This document shows positions 53,447-62,401 of a stretch of DNA of 64,000 nucleotides, piece by piece. Location of the stretch: positions 1 to 64,000 of the forward strand of contig NZ_DS990125.1 in NCBI RefSeq assembly GCF_000187895.1. The letters run 5' to 3'. Source of the stretch: Phocaeicola plebeius DSM 17135. GTDB taxonomy: Bacteria > Bacteroidota > Bacteroidia > Bacteroidales > Bacteroidaceae. Each line of letters begins with the position of its first letter. Position 1 is the first letter of the stretch. The notes under the pieces were generated by a model that saw only the letters and a list, made by a program, of their open reading frames with translations, searched no databases and was not told the origin of the DNA. The translations under genes were made by a program, and so were the position numbers.

Positions 53447-54795
53447 ACAAACGACTAATAGGGACATGTTTTTTAGCGGCAGTTTTTACTGCCGCTTTTT
53501 CTCAATCGGTATGTCCCGTTGATTTATGTAACAATAAGTTGAGAGGAAAAGAAATTTACATCCCCAAAGATTTGCAGGGGATGGACCTTCAGAATCCGGA
53601 ATCTAAATGGAGCTATCACCGTATGTGCTGTACGGATAATGTGGTAGTGTTCTGGGAGAAAGGTTTCGGCAACGATCTGGCCAATCCTCCTCAATTGGAA
53701 GGGCATGACATGCATGTAGATTTGAATAACCTGACGGATAAACTGGAATACTTCTATACGTTCTTCCGCGACTCTTTACAGTTCACAAAACCTGGTTCGA
53801 AAAGCGACCGTTACCGGATGATGGTGATGATTAATTATTCGCTGGAAGGAACAGCCTACGGAGGTGATTATGACCAGCAGATTGGTGCACTATGGGCGGC
53901 TCCCAATCGTATACAGGATGAGAAATTGAACTGCGTGGCACATGAATTAGGACATAGCTTTCAGGCACAAATTTCGTGTGATGGAGAAGGAGAGGCATGG
54001 GGTGGCTCCGGTTTCTTCGAAATGGCATCGCAGTGGATGTTATGGCAGGTAAATCCGGACTGGCAGACAGATGAACGCTATCACTGGGAAGCTTTTACAA
54101 AGTTGACGCACAAGGCTTATCTGCATCTTGAGAATATTTATCATTCTCCGTATATCCTGGAATATTGGGGAATGAAACGAGGACGCCCGATTATTGCAGA
54201 GCTTTTCCGACAAGGTAAGAGGGGGGAAGATCCGGTGATGACTTACAAACGCATGACGGGATTGTCGCAGGAAGCTTTCTGTGATGAGATGTTTGATGCC
54301 TGCCGGCATTTGATTAACTGGGATTTTGACAGAGTGTGGAAGAATACGCGCCCCTATGCGAATAAGTATACTTGCAAGTTGACAGCCCAATCGGATGGAT
54401 GGTATCAGGTGGCAGCCGAAAATTGTCCGGAAAATTATGGATTCAATGCCATTCCGTTGAGGGTGCCAGAACCGGGTACAAAGGTGGAGTTGCAGTTTGA
54501 AGGATTAAATGGAAAGCAAAACGGATATGTATCGGTACATCCGGAAAAGGCTGGTTGGCGATATGGGTTTGTAGCCGTCAAAGCCGACGGGAAGAGTATA
54601 TATGGTGAAATGTCTGCCGATAAGAAAGGAAAACTCACTTTTAAGGTGCCTGAAAACGAGAAGTTAGTATATTTGTGGCTCGTAGTGATGGGAGCACCGG
54701 AGGAGCATTGGATGAATCCTTCACCGGAAAGTGGGGAAAAAGATGCACAGTGGCCTTATCGCATCAGACTGAAAGGAACGGATTTAAAGAACTAA
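53443..54795 (+). CDS. secreted HExGH zinc-peptidase-like protein, paralogue of the preceding gene
   Basis: A 450-residue protein with an ordinary signal peptide (FLAAVFTAAFSQS) rather than a lipobox, suggesting a periplasmic place. It is clearly similar to the preceding protein over its whole length (WSYHRMCCTDNVVVFWEKGFG compared with WSWFRSKQSEHFFVFWEAGFG). The zinc motif is His167-Glu168-Leu-Gly-His171, and Glu193 in GFFEMASQW is the likely third ligand. It lacks the DUF4859 tail and ends after the beta-domain. The pair arose by tandem duplication and now looks split between surface and periplasm. It lies 13 bases before the Xaa-Pro aminopeptidase gene. Confidence 0.82.
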   Translation: MNKRLIGTCFLAAVFTAAFSQSVCPVDLCNNKLRGKEIYIPKDLQGMDLQNPESKWSYHRMCCTDNVVVFWEKGFGNDLANPPQLEGHDMHVDLNNLTDKLEYFYTFFRDSLQFTKPGSKSDRYRMMVMINYSLEGTAYGGDYDQQIGALWAAPNRIQDEKLNCVAHELGHSFQAQISCDGEGEAWGGSGFFEMASQWMLWQVNPDWQTDERYHWEAFTKLTHKAYLHLENIYHSPYILEYWGMKRGRPIIAELFRQGKRGEDPVMTYKRMTGLSQEAFCDEMFDACRHLINWDFDRVWKNTRPYANKYTCKLTAQSDGWYQVAAENCPENYGFNAIPLRVPEPGTKVELQFEGLNGKQNGYVSVHPEKAGWRYGFVAVKADGKSIYGEMSADKKGKLTFKVPENEKLVYLWLVVMGAPEEHWMNPSPESGEKDAQWPYRIRLKGTDLKN

Positions 54796-54808
54796 TTTTT
54801 ATTGGGGT

Positions 54809-56182
54809 ATGTTTGCAAAAGAAACGTATGTCGCTCGCAGGCGGCAATTGAAGGAGAGCGTAGGCTCCGGTTTATTACTCTTTTTAGGAAATGACGAGTG
54901 TGGAATGAATTATGAAGACAACACGTATAATTATCGTCAGGATTCCTCATTTCTCTATTTCTGGGGTTTGTCATACGCTGGTCTGGCGGCTGTGATTGAC
55001 ATTGACGAAGGCCGTGAAATCATCTTTGGTGATGAACTGACCATTGATCATATTGTGTGGATGGGAACGCAGCCAACTTTACACGAGAAGGCACAGCGGG
55101 TAGGAGTGACGGAAACCTTGCCACTGGCTGAACTGAAGAAGTATGTAGAGAAGGTGGTGGCACAGAAGCGTACGGTGCATTATCTTCCGCCTTATCGGGC
55201 AGAGCATCGCTTGAAGCTGATGGACCTGTTAGGGGTAAAGCCGGGAGCAGAGATGCCTTCTGTTCCGTTTATCAAGGGAATTGTGAATCTGCGAAATTAT
55301 AAGACGGAAGAAGAGATTGCGGAGATTGAGCGTGCATGTGATGTGACGGCTGAAATGCATCTGGAGGCAATGCGTGTGCTGCGTGTCGGGATGAAGGAGC
55401 ATGAGGTGGCTGCGGCATTGGAAGCAGTGGCTCAGGCGCATGGATGTAACTTGTCTTTCCCGACCATTGCTACGGTATGCGGACAGACTCTTCATAATCA
55501 TTATCACGGGCATACGGTAAAGGAAGGAGATATGTTGCTGGTGGATGCTGGAGCTGAGACGGCCATGGGGTATGCAGGTGATATGTCTTCTACCATCTGT
55601 GCAGGAAAGAAATTTACCAGTCGTCAGAAGGATATTTACGACATTCAGGTGGCTGCGCATCAGGCGGCGGTGAATGCCTTGAAGCCCGGTGTGTATTTCC
55701 GTGATGTGTATGATTTGTCCTGCCAGGTAATTTGTGAAGGCTTGAAAGGGCTGGGACTGATGAAAGGAAATCCGGCAGATGCGGTAGAACAGGGGGCGCA
55801 TGCCATGTTCTTCCCTTGCGGACTGGGACACATGATGGGACTGGATGTACATGATATGGAAAACCTCGGGGAGGTATGGGTAGGCTATGACGGACAGCCT
55901 AAGAGTACGCAGTTCGGGCGTAAGTCGTTGCGCTTGGCTCGTAAGCTGGAACCGGGTTTTGTGTTGACCATTGAGCCGGGTATCTATTTTATTCCGGAAC
56001 TGATGGATTACTGGAAAGCAGAGCATCGTTTTACCGATTTCATCAATTATGAGAAACTGGAAAGTTACCGGGACTTTACGGGGCTGCGTAATGAGGAGGA
56101 TTACCTGATTACGGCTACCGGAGCGCGGAGACTGGGTAAAAAGATTCCTTTGACAACGGAAGAAGTGGAGGCAATGAGATGA
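54809..56182 (+). CDS. Xaa-Pro aminopeptidase (M24B family)
   Basis: A 457-residue cytoplasmic enzyme without signal peptide. Residues about 1-170 are the aminopeptidase P N-terminal domain (NDECGMNYEDNTYNYRQDSS). The rest is the pita-bread fold with metal ligands in VDAGAETAMGYAGDMSSTI (two Asp), GLGHMMGLDVHD (His), TIEPGIYF (Glu) and RNEEDYLIT (Glu). It releases an N-terminal residue that precedes proline. The start is 13 bases after the peptidase-like gene and its stop overlaps the EamA gene, so it is likely expressed with the PUL. Similar enzymes also exist as core genes in Bacteroides, so its presence here could be chance. Confidence 0.93.
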   Translation: MFAKETYVARRRQLKESVGSGLLLFLGNDECGMNYEDNTYNYRQDSSFLYFWGLSYAGLAAVIDIDEGREIIFGDELTIDHIVWMGTQPTLHEKAQRVGVTETLPLAELKKYVEKVVAQKRTVHYLPPYRAEHRLKLMDLLGVKPGAEMPSVPFIKGIVNLRNYKTEEEIAEIERACDVTAEMHLEAMRVLRVGMKEHEVAAALEAVAQAHGCNLSFPTIATVCGQTLHNHYHGHTVKEGDMLLVDAGAETAMGYAGDMSSTICAGKKFTSRQKDIYDIQVAAHQAAVNALKPGVYFRDVYDLSCQVICEGLKGLGLMKGNPADAVEQGAHAMFFPCGLGHMMGLDVHDMENLGEVWVGYDGQPKSTQFGRKSLRLARKLEPGFVLTIEPGIYFIPELMDYWKAEHRFTDFINYEKLESYRDFTGLRNEEDYLITATGARRLGKKIPLTTEEVEAMR

Positions 56183-57087
56183 CGAACGATAGTAAAGCGA
56201 TTGCGTGTGCCTGCGTGGCGGTGTTAAGCTGGTCGACGGTGGCCACGGCTTTCAAGATGGCCTTGCGTTATCTGACGCATTTCGAGATGTTGTGGGTAGC
56301 CAGTCTGACTTCACTGGTGATATTTGCGGTGTTGCTGACTGCACAACGGAAATGGAGATTGCTTGGGAATCTGACGGGGAAACAATGGTTGTATTATGCC
56401 GGATTGGGACTGCTGAATCCGGTGGCGTATTACTTGGTGCTGTTCAAGGCATACGACTTGCTTCCCGCGCAGGTGGCGCAGCCTATTAACTATGCCTGGC
56501 CGATTGTGCTGTTGATTTTGTTGGCTTTGTTTGCCGGACAACCTATACCTAAGAAGAAATACATCGGTATGTTTGTTTCTTTGGCTGGAGTTGCATTGAT
56601 TTCAATCGGTACCGGATTTAACGGAGAGATGAGCGTATCAACCGAGGGGTTTCTGCTGGCAGCACTGAGTGCCGTGTTGTGGGCTACTTACTGGATGCTG
56701 AACAACCGGAATAAAGTACAGACGGATGGTAGTGTGGTTTTGTTTCTGACCTTCTTGTTTGGCTCGGTTTATTTGTCAGTAGGAGCTTTATTCTGTGGGT
56801 TGAACTTGAGCTCGCTGACCGGTGTGTTGTCGGGCATGTATGTTGGAGGATTTGAGATGGGAATTCCTTTTATTTTCTTTGGACTGGCCATGCGGAAAAC
56901 TTCCAATCCGGCTTTGATAAACCAGTTGTGTTACCTGTCGCCCTTCATGTCATTGTTCTTCATTTCTGTTGTGCTGGGCGAGCAGATTGTGTTTACTACC
57001 TACATCGGACTGGTGATGATTGTGCTGGGAATCGTATTCAATCAGTATTTCGTAAAGACTCCCAATCAGGCAAAAATCGTCCAATAG
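56179..57087 (+). CDS. EamA/DMT family transporter
   Basis: A 302-residue membrane protein with ten predicted helices in two EamA repeats (about 7-135 and 155-295). Marks are CVAVLSWSTVATAFKMALRY and PAQVAQPINYAWPIVLLIL. The start overlaps the aminopeptidase stop (ATGA). DMT proteins move amino acids, nucleotides or small metabolites. Coupling to a proline-directed peptidase suggests amino acids or their derivatives, but this is only inference. A strong terminator follows. Confidence 0.9.
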   Translation: MTNDSKAIACACVAVLSWSTVATAFKMALRYLTHFEMLWVASLTSLVIFAVLLTAQRKWRLLGNLTGKQWLYYAGLGLLNPVAYYLVLFKAYDLLPAQVAQPINYAWPIVLLILLALFAGQPIPKKKYIGMFVSLAGVALISIGTGFNGEMSVSTEGFLLAALSAVLWATYWMLNNRNKVQTDGSVVLFLTFLFGSVYLSVGALFCGLNLSSLTGVLSGMYVGGFEMGIPFIFFGLAMRKTSNPALINQLCYLSPFMSLFFISVVLGEQIVFTTYIGLVMIVLGIVFNQYFVKTPNQAKIVQ

Positions 57088-57105
57088 GATGAAAAAATAG
57101 TATAG

Positions 57106-57140
57106 AATCGCCTCTCCTGAGTACAGGAGGGGCGATTTTG
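57106..57140 (+). terminator. Rho-independent terminator after EamA gene
   Basis: AATCGCCTCTCCTG (57106-57119) pairs with 57124-57137 with one G-T pair and a four-base loop, then T residues. It closes the upstream transcript before the GH97 gene. Confidence 0.88.
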
Positions 57141-57227
57141 GGATAATATTGTTATCGTTTCAGACTTCAATGGCAGAGAGTTATTCATTTATCTTTTTTC
57201 TTTGCAATTGGAAAAATATTCTATGAT

Positions 57228-59951
57228 ATGAAAAATGCATCGTTAATCGTAAGTGCTGTTTTATGGCTTTGCGGCTGTCTTTCCATGATGGCTGCTGGAA
57301 ATAAAGTATATGTGGTGCAGTCGCCCGACAAGCAGTTGAAAGTGGAAATCTCTGCGGGTTCGGACGGACTGAATTATTCTGTATATCATAAAGACTCTCT
57401 TATTGTTGTTGATAGTAGATTAGGGTTAATTCGAGAAGGAAAGACACCTGCTTTGGCAGGTGGGGCAAAAGTGATTTCTGCCAAAACCAAAAAGATTTTT
57501 CAGGACATTGATGCACCTTTTTATCGCTTCAAGTCGTTTCAGGCAGTTTGCAATGAAATGAACTTGAAGCTGAGAGGTGACTATGGAGTGTATTTCCGTG
57601 TCTACAACGAAGGAGTGGCTTATCGTTTTTATACCTCTTCCAAGGAGAATTTGATTATCAAAAATGAAATTGCGGAATTCCGGTTTGCCGGGAATTATAC
57701 AGCTTATTTACCGTATTCTACGAATAAGGAAAAACCGATGGCAATGGCTTTTCAAAATACGTATGAGGTGAAACCGTTGTCGGAGGCTCCACAGGAACTG
57801 GCTTTTTTGCCAGTAACAGTGGATTGCAAACAGGCAAAGGTGACACTGCTGGAGTCGGACTTGGAAGCTTATCCGGGAATGTTTGTGCAGCCGGATGGAA
57901 AGCAGACATTGAAAGGTGTGTTTGCTCCTTATCCGAAAAAAACGGATTTCTATCCTTGGCGTAAGCAGGAGTATGTGACGGAAGCGGAGAATTACATTGC
58001 ACGCGTGAAAGGAAACCGTACGTATCCGTGGCGTATCTTGGCTATAACTGAAAAGGATACAGAAATGCCGGTGAATAATCTGGTATATGCATTGTCTTCT
58101 CCTAACCGCATTGGAGACTGTTCCTGGGTAAAGCCGGGTAAGGTAGCATGGGACTGGTGGAATGACTGGAACCTGAAAGGGGTACCTTTCAAAGCAGGTA
58201 TCAACATGGATACATATAAGTATTATATTGATTTTGCTTCCCGGAACGGATTGGAATATGTCGTATTGGACGAGGGTTGGTATGACCCGAAGAGCGGGGA
58301 TATGCTGACAGTGATTCCTGAACTGGATTTGCCGGAATTGATTCGATATGGAAAGAGCAAGGGAGTGGAGCTGGTACTCTGGACGGTGTTCAATGTGCTG
58401 GATTCGCAGTTGGATGAGGCTTGCCGGAAGTATGCTGAAATGGGAATCAAAGGCTTTAAGGTGGATTTCCTTGACCGGGATGACCAGACTGCGGTGGAAA
58501 TGATTTATCGTATTGCGGCAAAGGCGGCAGAATATAAACTGATATTGGATTATCACGGTATCTATAAGCCAACCGGTTTGAATCGTACCTATCCGAATGT
58601 GGTAAATTATGAAAGCGTGTTCGGTATGGAAGAGATGAAATGGAGTGAGGTGGAAAAGAATATGCCGCTTTATGACGTGACTTTCCCGTACATCCGTTTG
58701 ATGGCTGGTTATGTGGACTACACACCGGGAGCTATGCGGAACTTGTCGAAGCGTGATTTCCAGCCTATGTATTCCAGTCCCGCCAGTATGGGTACACGCT
58801 GTCATCAGTTGGCTGCTTACATTGTGCACGATTCACCGTTTACGATGTTGTGTGATGCGCCGACGAATTATTTGAAGGAGCAGGAATGTGTGGATTTCAT
58901 CAGTTCGATTCCGGTGGAAACAGATTCTACTTTTATTTATTCGGGTAAACTGGGTGAATCGATTGTGACGGTTCGCAAAAAAGATATTAACTGGTATATC
59001 GGAGGTATGACAAACTGGGATGAGCGTGAGGTGACACTGGATTTCTCCTTCTTGGGTGAAGGAGAGAAGTATCAATGTACTTTGTTCAAGGACGGTGTCA
59101 ATGCGTCTCGCCAGGCAGAAGATTATGTGAAGGAAACTTTTGTGGTAGATGCCCACACCAGACTGCCTATCCATTTGGCTTCTGGAGGAGGATTTGCTTT
59201 GAAACTGGAACGTACTTTTGTGACAGAAGTGAAACCTTCGGCTGTGCCTGCGGGAAAGGGCATCCCTTCTTTCTATAAAAAATATTTGGAAGTAGACGGA
59301 TTGTATATTGTGTCATCTGATAAGGTACGTGATGAGGCTCTGGAAAAGGCGTATGAGATTGTATCGCTGATGCTGGCGAAGCGTCCGGATATCAAGCGAC
59401 ACATGGTAAGCAAAGGATGTCATGTGATGATTATCGGAGAACATGAAGAAGTGTGTGATTTGCCGGAATATGCGCATATCTGCAACACACCGGAGAATAT
59501 CGCTTTTTGGAATAAGCGTGCCAGAGGTTTTGGCGGGGCTCCGGAAGATGATTTTTCGGCCAGCTGTGGAGAAGAGAATGTGCTGGCTTTCCCGGGTGAT
59601 AAGTATGTGGGAGAAAATATCCTGATTCATGAGTTTGCACATTTGTTCCATACCATTGGTATAGTAGGAGTAGAGCCTGAATTTAATGAACGTTTGGAAC
59701 AGTGCAGACAAAATGCCATTGCCAAGGGCTTATGGAAGGATACGTATGCTATTTCAAATAAAGAAGAATATTTTGCAGAATGTGTGCAGTCGTTCTTCAA
59801 CTGTAACCGTTATTCGGAGACTCCGAATAAAGTACACAATGCCATGAACCGTCGTACGAAATTGAAATCGTATGATCCTGACATGTATCAGTTGCTGAAG
59901 GAGTATTTTTATGAGATTGAAATCCCGATATTGAATGAAGTGCACCCATAA
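57228..59951 (+). CDS. GH97 glycosidase fused to lethal-factor-like zinc peptidase domain
   Basis: A 907-residue secreted protein with a signal peptide ending near residue 24. Residues about 25-670 are a full GH97: N-terminal beta-sandwich, barrel (WDWWNDWNLKGVPFKAG, VVLDEGWYD) and C-terminal beta-domain. Asp413 in FKVDFLDRDD occupies the place of the nucleophile in the retaining branch, which includes alpha-galactosidases such as BtGH97b. GH97 proteins usually stop near residue 650-700. The extra part (about 690-907) has His801-Glu802-Phe-Ala-His805 (ILIHEFAHLFH) and Glu851 in EEYFAECVQSFF. This is the HExxH plus YFAE pattern of the anthrax lethal factor catalytic domain (ATLF-like). One chain thus joins a glycosidase and a likely protease. 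Confidence 0.9.
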   Translation: MKNASLIVSAVLWLCGCLSMMAAGNKVYVVQSPDKQLKVEISAGSDGLNYSVYHKDSLIVVDSRLGLIREGKTPALAGGAKVISAKTKKIFQDIDAPFYRFKSFQAVCNEMNLKLRGDYGVYFRVYNEGVAYRFYTSSKENLIIKNEIAEFRFAGNYTAYLPYSTNKEKPMAMAFQNTYEVKPLSEAPQELAFLPVTVDCKQAKVTLLESDLEAYPGMFVQPDGKQTLKGVFAPYPKKTDFYPWRKQEYVTEAENYIARVKGNRTYPWRILAITEKDTEMPVNNLVYALSSPNRIGDCSWVKPGKVAWDWWNDWNLKGVPFKAGINMDTYKYYIDFASRNGLEYVVLDEGWYDPKSGDMLTVIPELDLPELIRYGKSKGVELVLWTVFNVLDSQLDEACRKYAEMGIKGFKVDFLDRDDQTAVEMIYRIAAKAAEYKLILDYHGIYKPTGLNRTYPNVVNYESVFGMEEMKWSEVEKNMPLYDVTFPYIRLMAGYVDYTPGAMRNLSKRDFQPMYSSPASMGTRCHQLAAYIVHDSPFTMLCDAPTNYLKEQECVDFISSIPVETDSTFIYSGKLGESIVTVRKKDINWYIGGMTNWDEREVTLDFSFLGEGEKYQCTLFKDGVNASRQAEDYVKETFVVDAHTRLPIHLASGGGFALKLERTFVTEVKPSAVPAGKGIPSFYKKYLEVDGLYIVSSDKVRDEALEKAYEIVSLMLAKRPDIKRHMVSKGCHVMIIGEHEEVCDLPEYAHICNTPENIAFWNKRARGFGGAPEDDFSASCGEENVLAFPGDKYVGENILIHEFAHLFHTIGIVGVEPEFNERLEQCRQNAIAKGLWKDTYAISNKEEYFAECVQSFFNCNRYSETPNKVHNAMNRRTKLKSYDPDMYQLLKEYFYEIEIPILNEVHP

Positions 59952-59967
59952 TGAAAGGAAGAAAAAG

Positions 59968-62382
59968 ATGAAAAGGTATGTCTTGGCAGGTCTATTGTTG
60001 GGTACAGTTTTATGTACTGCTTATTCACAAAAGGTGGAATGGAATACTCCGGGTGCAGGAAATCCGTTTATTCCAGGGTATTTTGCAGACCCTACGGTAA
60101 AGAAGTTCGGAGATACATATTATGTCTATGCTACAACTGATGGCAGTGGGGCAGGATTTGGCCCTTCGCAGGTGTGGTGTAGCAAAGATTTTGAGAACTG
60201 GACCATCATGCCGATGAACTGGCCGGATAGTCACTGGATTTGGGCACCGGATGTCATGAAGCATATCGATGGTACGTATCGTATGTTCTACTGCCAGCCT
60301 TGCAATGTATATGAAGGAGTTGCAGATACACCGCGTGGACCATGGAAGAATGTACTGGGAGAAAGTGAAGCAGTGTTGGTTCCCGACCGCTTTGTGAAGA
60401 ATGCCATTACGCTGGATGGCCAGACGTTTGTAGACGATGACGGTTCGGTATATTTGTATTGGGGTACATGGGGTATCTATAAAGGTTTTGGCTGTGGAGC
60501 TGGAAAGATGACACCTGATATGAAAGGTTTTGTGGAAACAAAGTTGATTCCTAATACGGAAGTGAAGGATTTCTTTGAAGCTCCGTTTGTGATGAAGCGA
60601 AACGGTATCTATTATTTTATGTATTCTTCCGATTCGTGTCATGACAGCACCTATCATGTGCAGTATGCTACGAGTACGGTAGGACCGCTTGGACCTTATA
60701 CATATAGAGGTACAATTCTGAAGACGTCCGCCGACGGTACAGTGCACGGACCGGGTCATCACAGCATTTTGCAGGAAGGAGACAATTATTATATCGTATA
60801 CCATCGTCATGATAATCCTCATTCCAACCGTGGATTTCATCGTCAGGTTTGTATTGACAAGCTGGAATTTAATACCGATGGTTCCATCGCTCCTATAGAA
60901 GGAACACACAGCGGAGTGGGGACTTTTGCCAAGAGTGTATTGAAATCGAAAAACCTGGCCTATCGGAAACCGGTCAAAGCTTCTTCGTATTATGATGCCA
61001 ACTTTGTGCCTGAATATGCGGTAGACGATAATAATGGTACGTTGTGGCGTCCGAAGACAATGGGGCAGGAGTGGATTGAGATTGACTTGCAAAAGGTTGA
61101 GAATATCCGTACGGTGTGGACACAATTTGAATATGGTACATCATATTATCAGTATGTGATTGAAACCTCAGTAGACGGACAGAAGTGGGATGTCTTTGCA
61201 GATAAGCGCTCTAATTATCTGGCTGGAAGTCCAATGGTTGATTTCGGTAATGTGAAAGCACGGTATGTACGATTAACCACAACGGGAACACAGAAAAATG
61301 GTTTTGCCGGTGCTTTGTGGAATATTAAAGTGTTCGGCGAGTTTGAAACGGCATCTCCTCAGTTGTGGATGGGACTCTCGGGCTTGGACTGGAACGGTAC
61401 GGAGTGGAGAAACGACGGCGGTATGCTGGGCGGTGTCTTCCAATTGAAATCTGGACAAGTTTCTCGTAAGCGTATTGACGGACAAGAGGCCATTGTGTTG
61501 GCACCAGGTACATGCTTGGAATTTATCTCTCCGGTTATTAATCCAAAAGAAGAGCATACAACTACAGTCTGGGTGTATGAAAACAACCGCTGGGTTTCCC
61601 AAGCGGCAGATAAGTATGTACAACGGGGAAAGGTCGTTATTCAGGCACAGGACAAGGAACTGATATTGACAAATTTCCGTTATTATAACTGGAAACAGGA
61701 AGAAGCGGAAAAGGCTTACGATGCAACTGTAGGGTTGGTACGTGTAGAAGCTTCTGATAAGATGAAAAGAGGATTGCTGGTATCTCTGAGTGCAGATGAT
61801 TTTGCAGTAGGTGATACGGTGGGATATATTCCGAATAAGGGAGTTGTAGAAGGTTATTTTGAGACTCAAAAGGCTCCGGTAATTGTCGCAGAACAGCAAG
61901 GCAAGAAGGCTTTTCGTTTTGAAGGAGAACAGTTCTTTCGTTCCAGCTTTACCTTGCCGGCTACTCTTCGTGACAATGCTCCTTATACGTTGGAGGCCTG
62001 GGTGCTGAATCTGGAAATGGCTGAGAATGAATGTGTGGCCGATTTTACCAGTTCGCACGATGAAATGGAAAAGATTATGCTGGTGAATGGTACAGAACCT
62101 CGTTGCGGAATGTTGAACCATTATGGCTGGTATGAAGATGTCGGTTATAAGGAAGCTAAATCACTGGAAGGAAAATGGCAACATATTTATGTCGTTTTTG
62201 ACGGACGTATCGAGAAGGTATATATAAATGGGCAGTTAATCAGTTCAAAAGATATTCAGCTGCTGATTAAACCGATACAATTTGTAACTTTGGGACAGAA
62301 TGCAGAAGGTAACTGGCCTTTTAGCGGTTATCTGCATGCATTGAAGATTTGGGATGAGGCACTTCCCTTGAAAGATAAATGA
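59968..62382 (+). CDS. GH43 glycosidase with discoidin/CBM32 and LamG-like domains
   Basis: About 804 residues from the ATG at 59968, which gives a proper signal peptide (LGTVLCTAYSQ) and follows a purine-rich stretch; an ATG at 59935 overlaps the GH97 end and is less likely. The five-bladed GH43 propeller (about 25-320) shows Asp41 (YFADPTVK), an Asp near 157 (FVDDDGSVYLYWG) and Glu204 (DFFEAPFVM) as the catalytic triad. A discoidin-type domain spans about 325-470 (PVKASSYYDANFVPEYAVDD). After a middle domain, a LamG-like lectin fold ends the protein (YTLEAWVLN, KVYINGQL). GH43 includes alpha-L-arabinofuranosidases and xylosidases. Confidence 0.92.
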   Translation: MKRYVLAGLLLGTVLCTAYSQKVEWNTPGAGNPFIPGYFADPTVKKFGDTYYVYATTDGSGAGFGPSQVWCSKDFENWTIMPMNWPDSHWIWAPDVMKHIDGTYRMFYCQPCNVYEGVADTPRGPWKNVLGESEAVLVPDRFVKNAITLDGQTFVDDDGSVYLYWGTWGIYKGFGCGAGKMTPDMKGFVETKLIPNTEVKDFFEAPFVMKRNGIYYFMYSSDSCHDSTYHVQYATSTVGPLGPYTYRGTILKTSADGTVHGPGHHSILQEGDNYYIVYHRHDNPHSNRGFHRQVCIDKLEFNTDGSIAPIEGTHSGVGTFAKSVLKSKNLAYRKPVKASSYYDANFVPEYAVDDNNGTLWRPKTMGQEWIEIDLQKVENIRTVWTQFEYGTSYYQYVIETSVDGQKWDVFADKRSNYLAGSPMVDFGNVKARYVRLTTTGTQKNGFAGALWNIKVFGEFETASPQLWMGLSGLDWNGTEWRNDGGMLGGVFQLKSGQVSRKRIDGQEAIVLAPGTCLEFISPVINPKEEHTTTVWVYENNRWVSQAADKYVQRGKVVIQAQDKELILTNFRYYNWKQEEAEKAYDATVGLVRVEASDKMKRGLLVSLSADDFAVGDTVGYIPNKGVVEGYFETQKAPVIVAEQQGKKAFRFEGEQFFRSSFTLPATLRDNAPYTLEAWVLNLEMAENECVADFTSSHDEMEKIMLVNGTEPRCGMLNHYGWYEDVGYKEAKSLEGKWQHIYVVFDGRIEKVYINGQLISSKDIQLLIKPIQFVTLGQNAEGNWPFSGYLHALKIWDEALPLKDK

Positions 62383-62401
62383 GAATAATAACCTATAAAA
62401 T

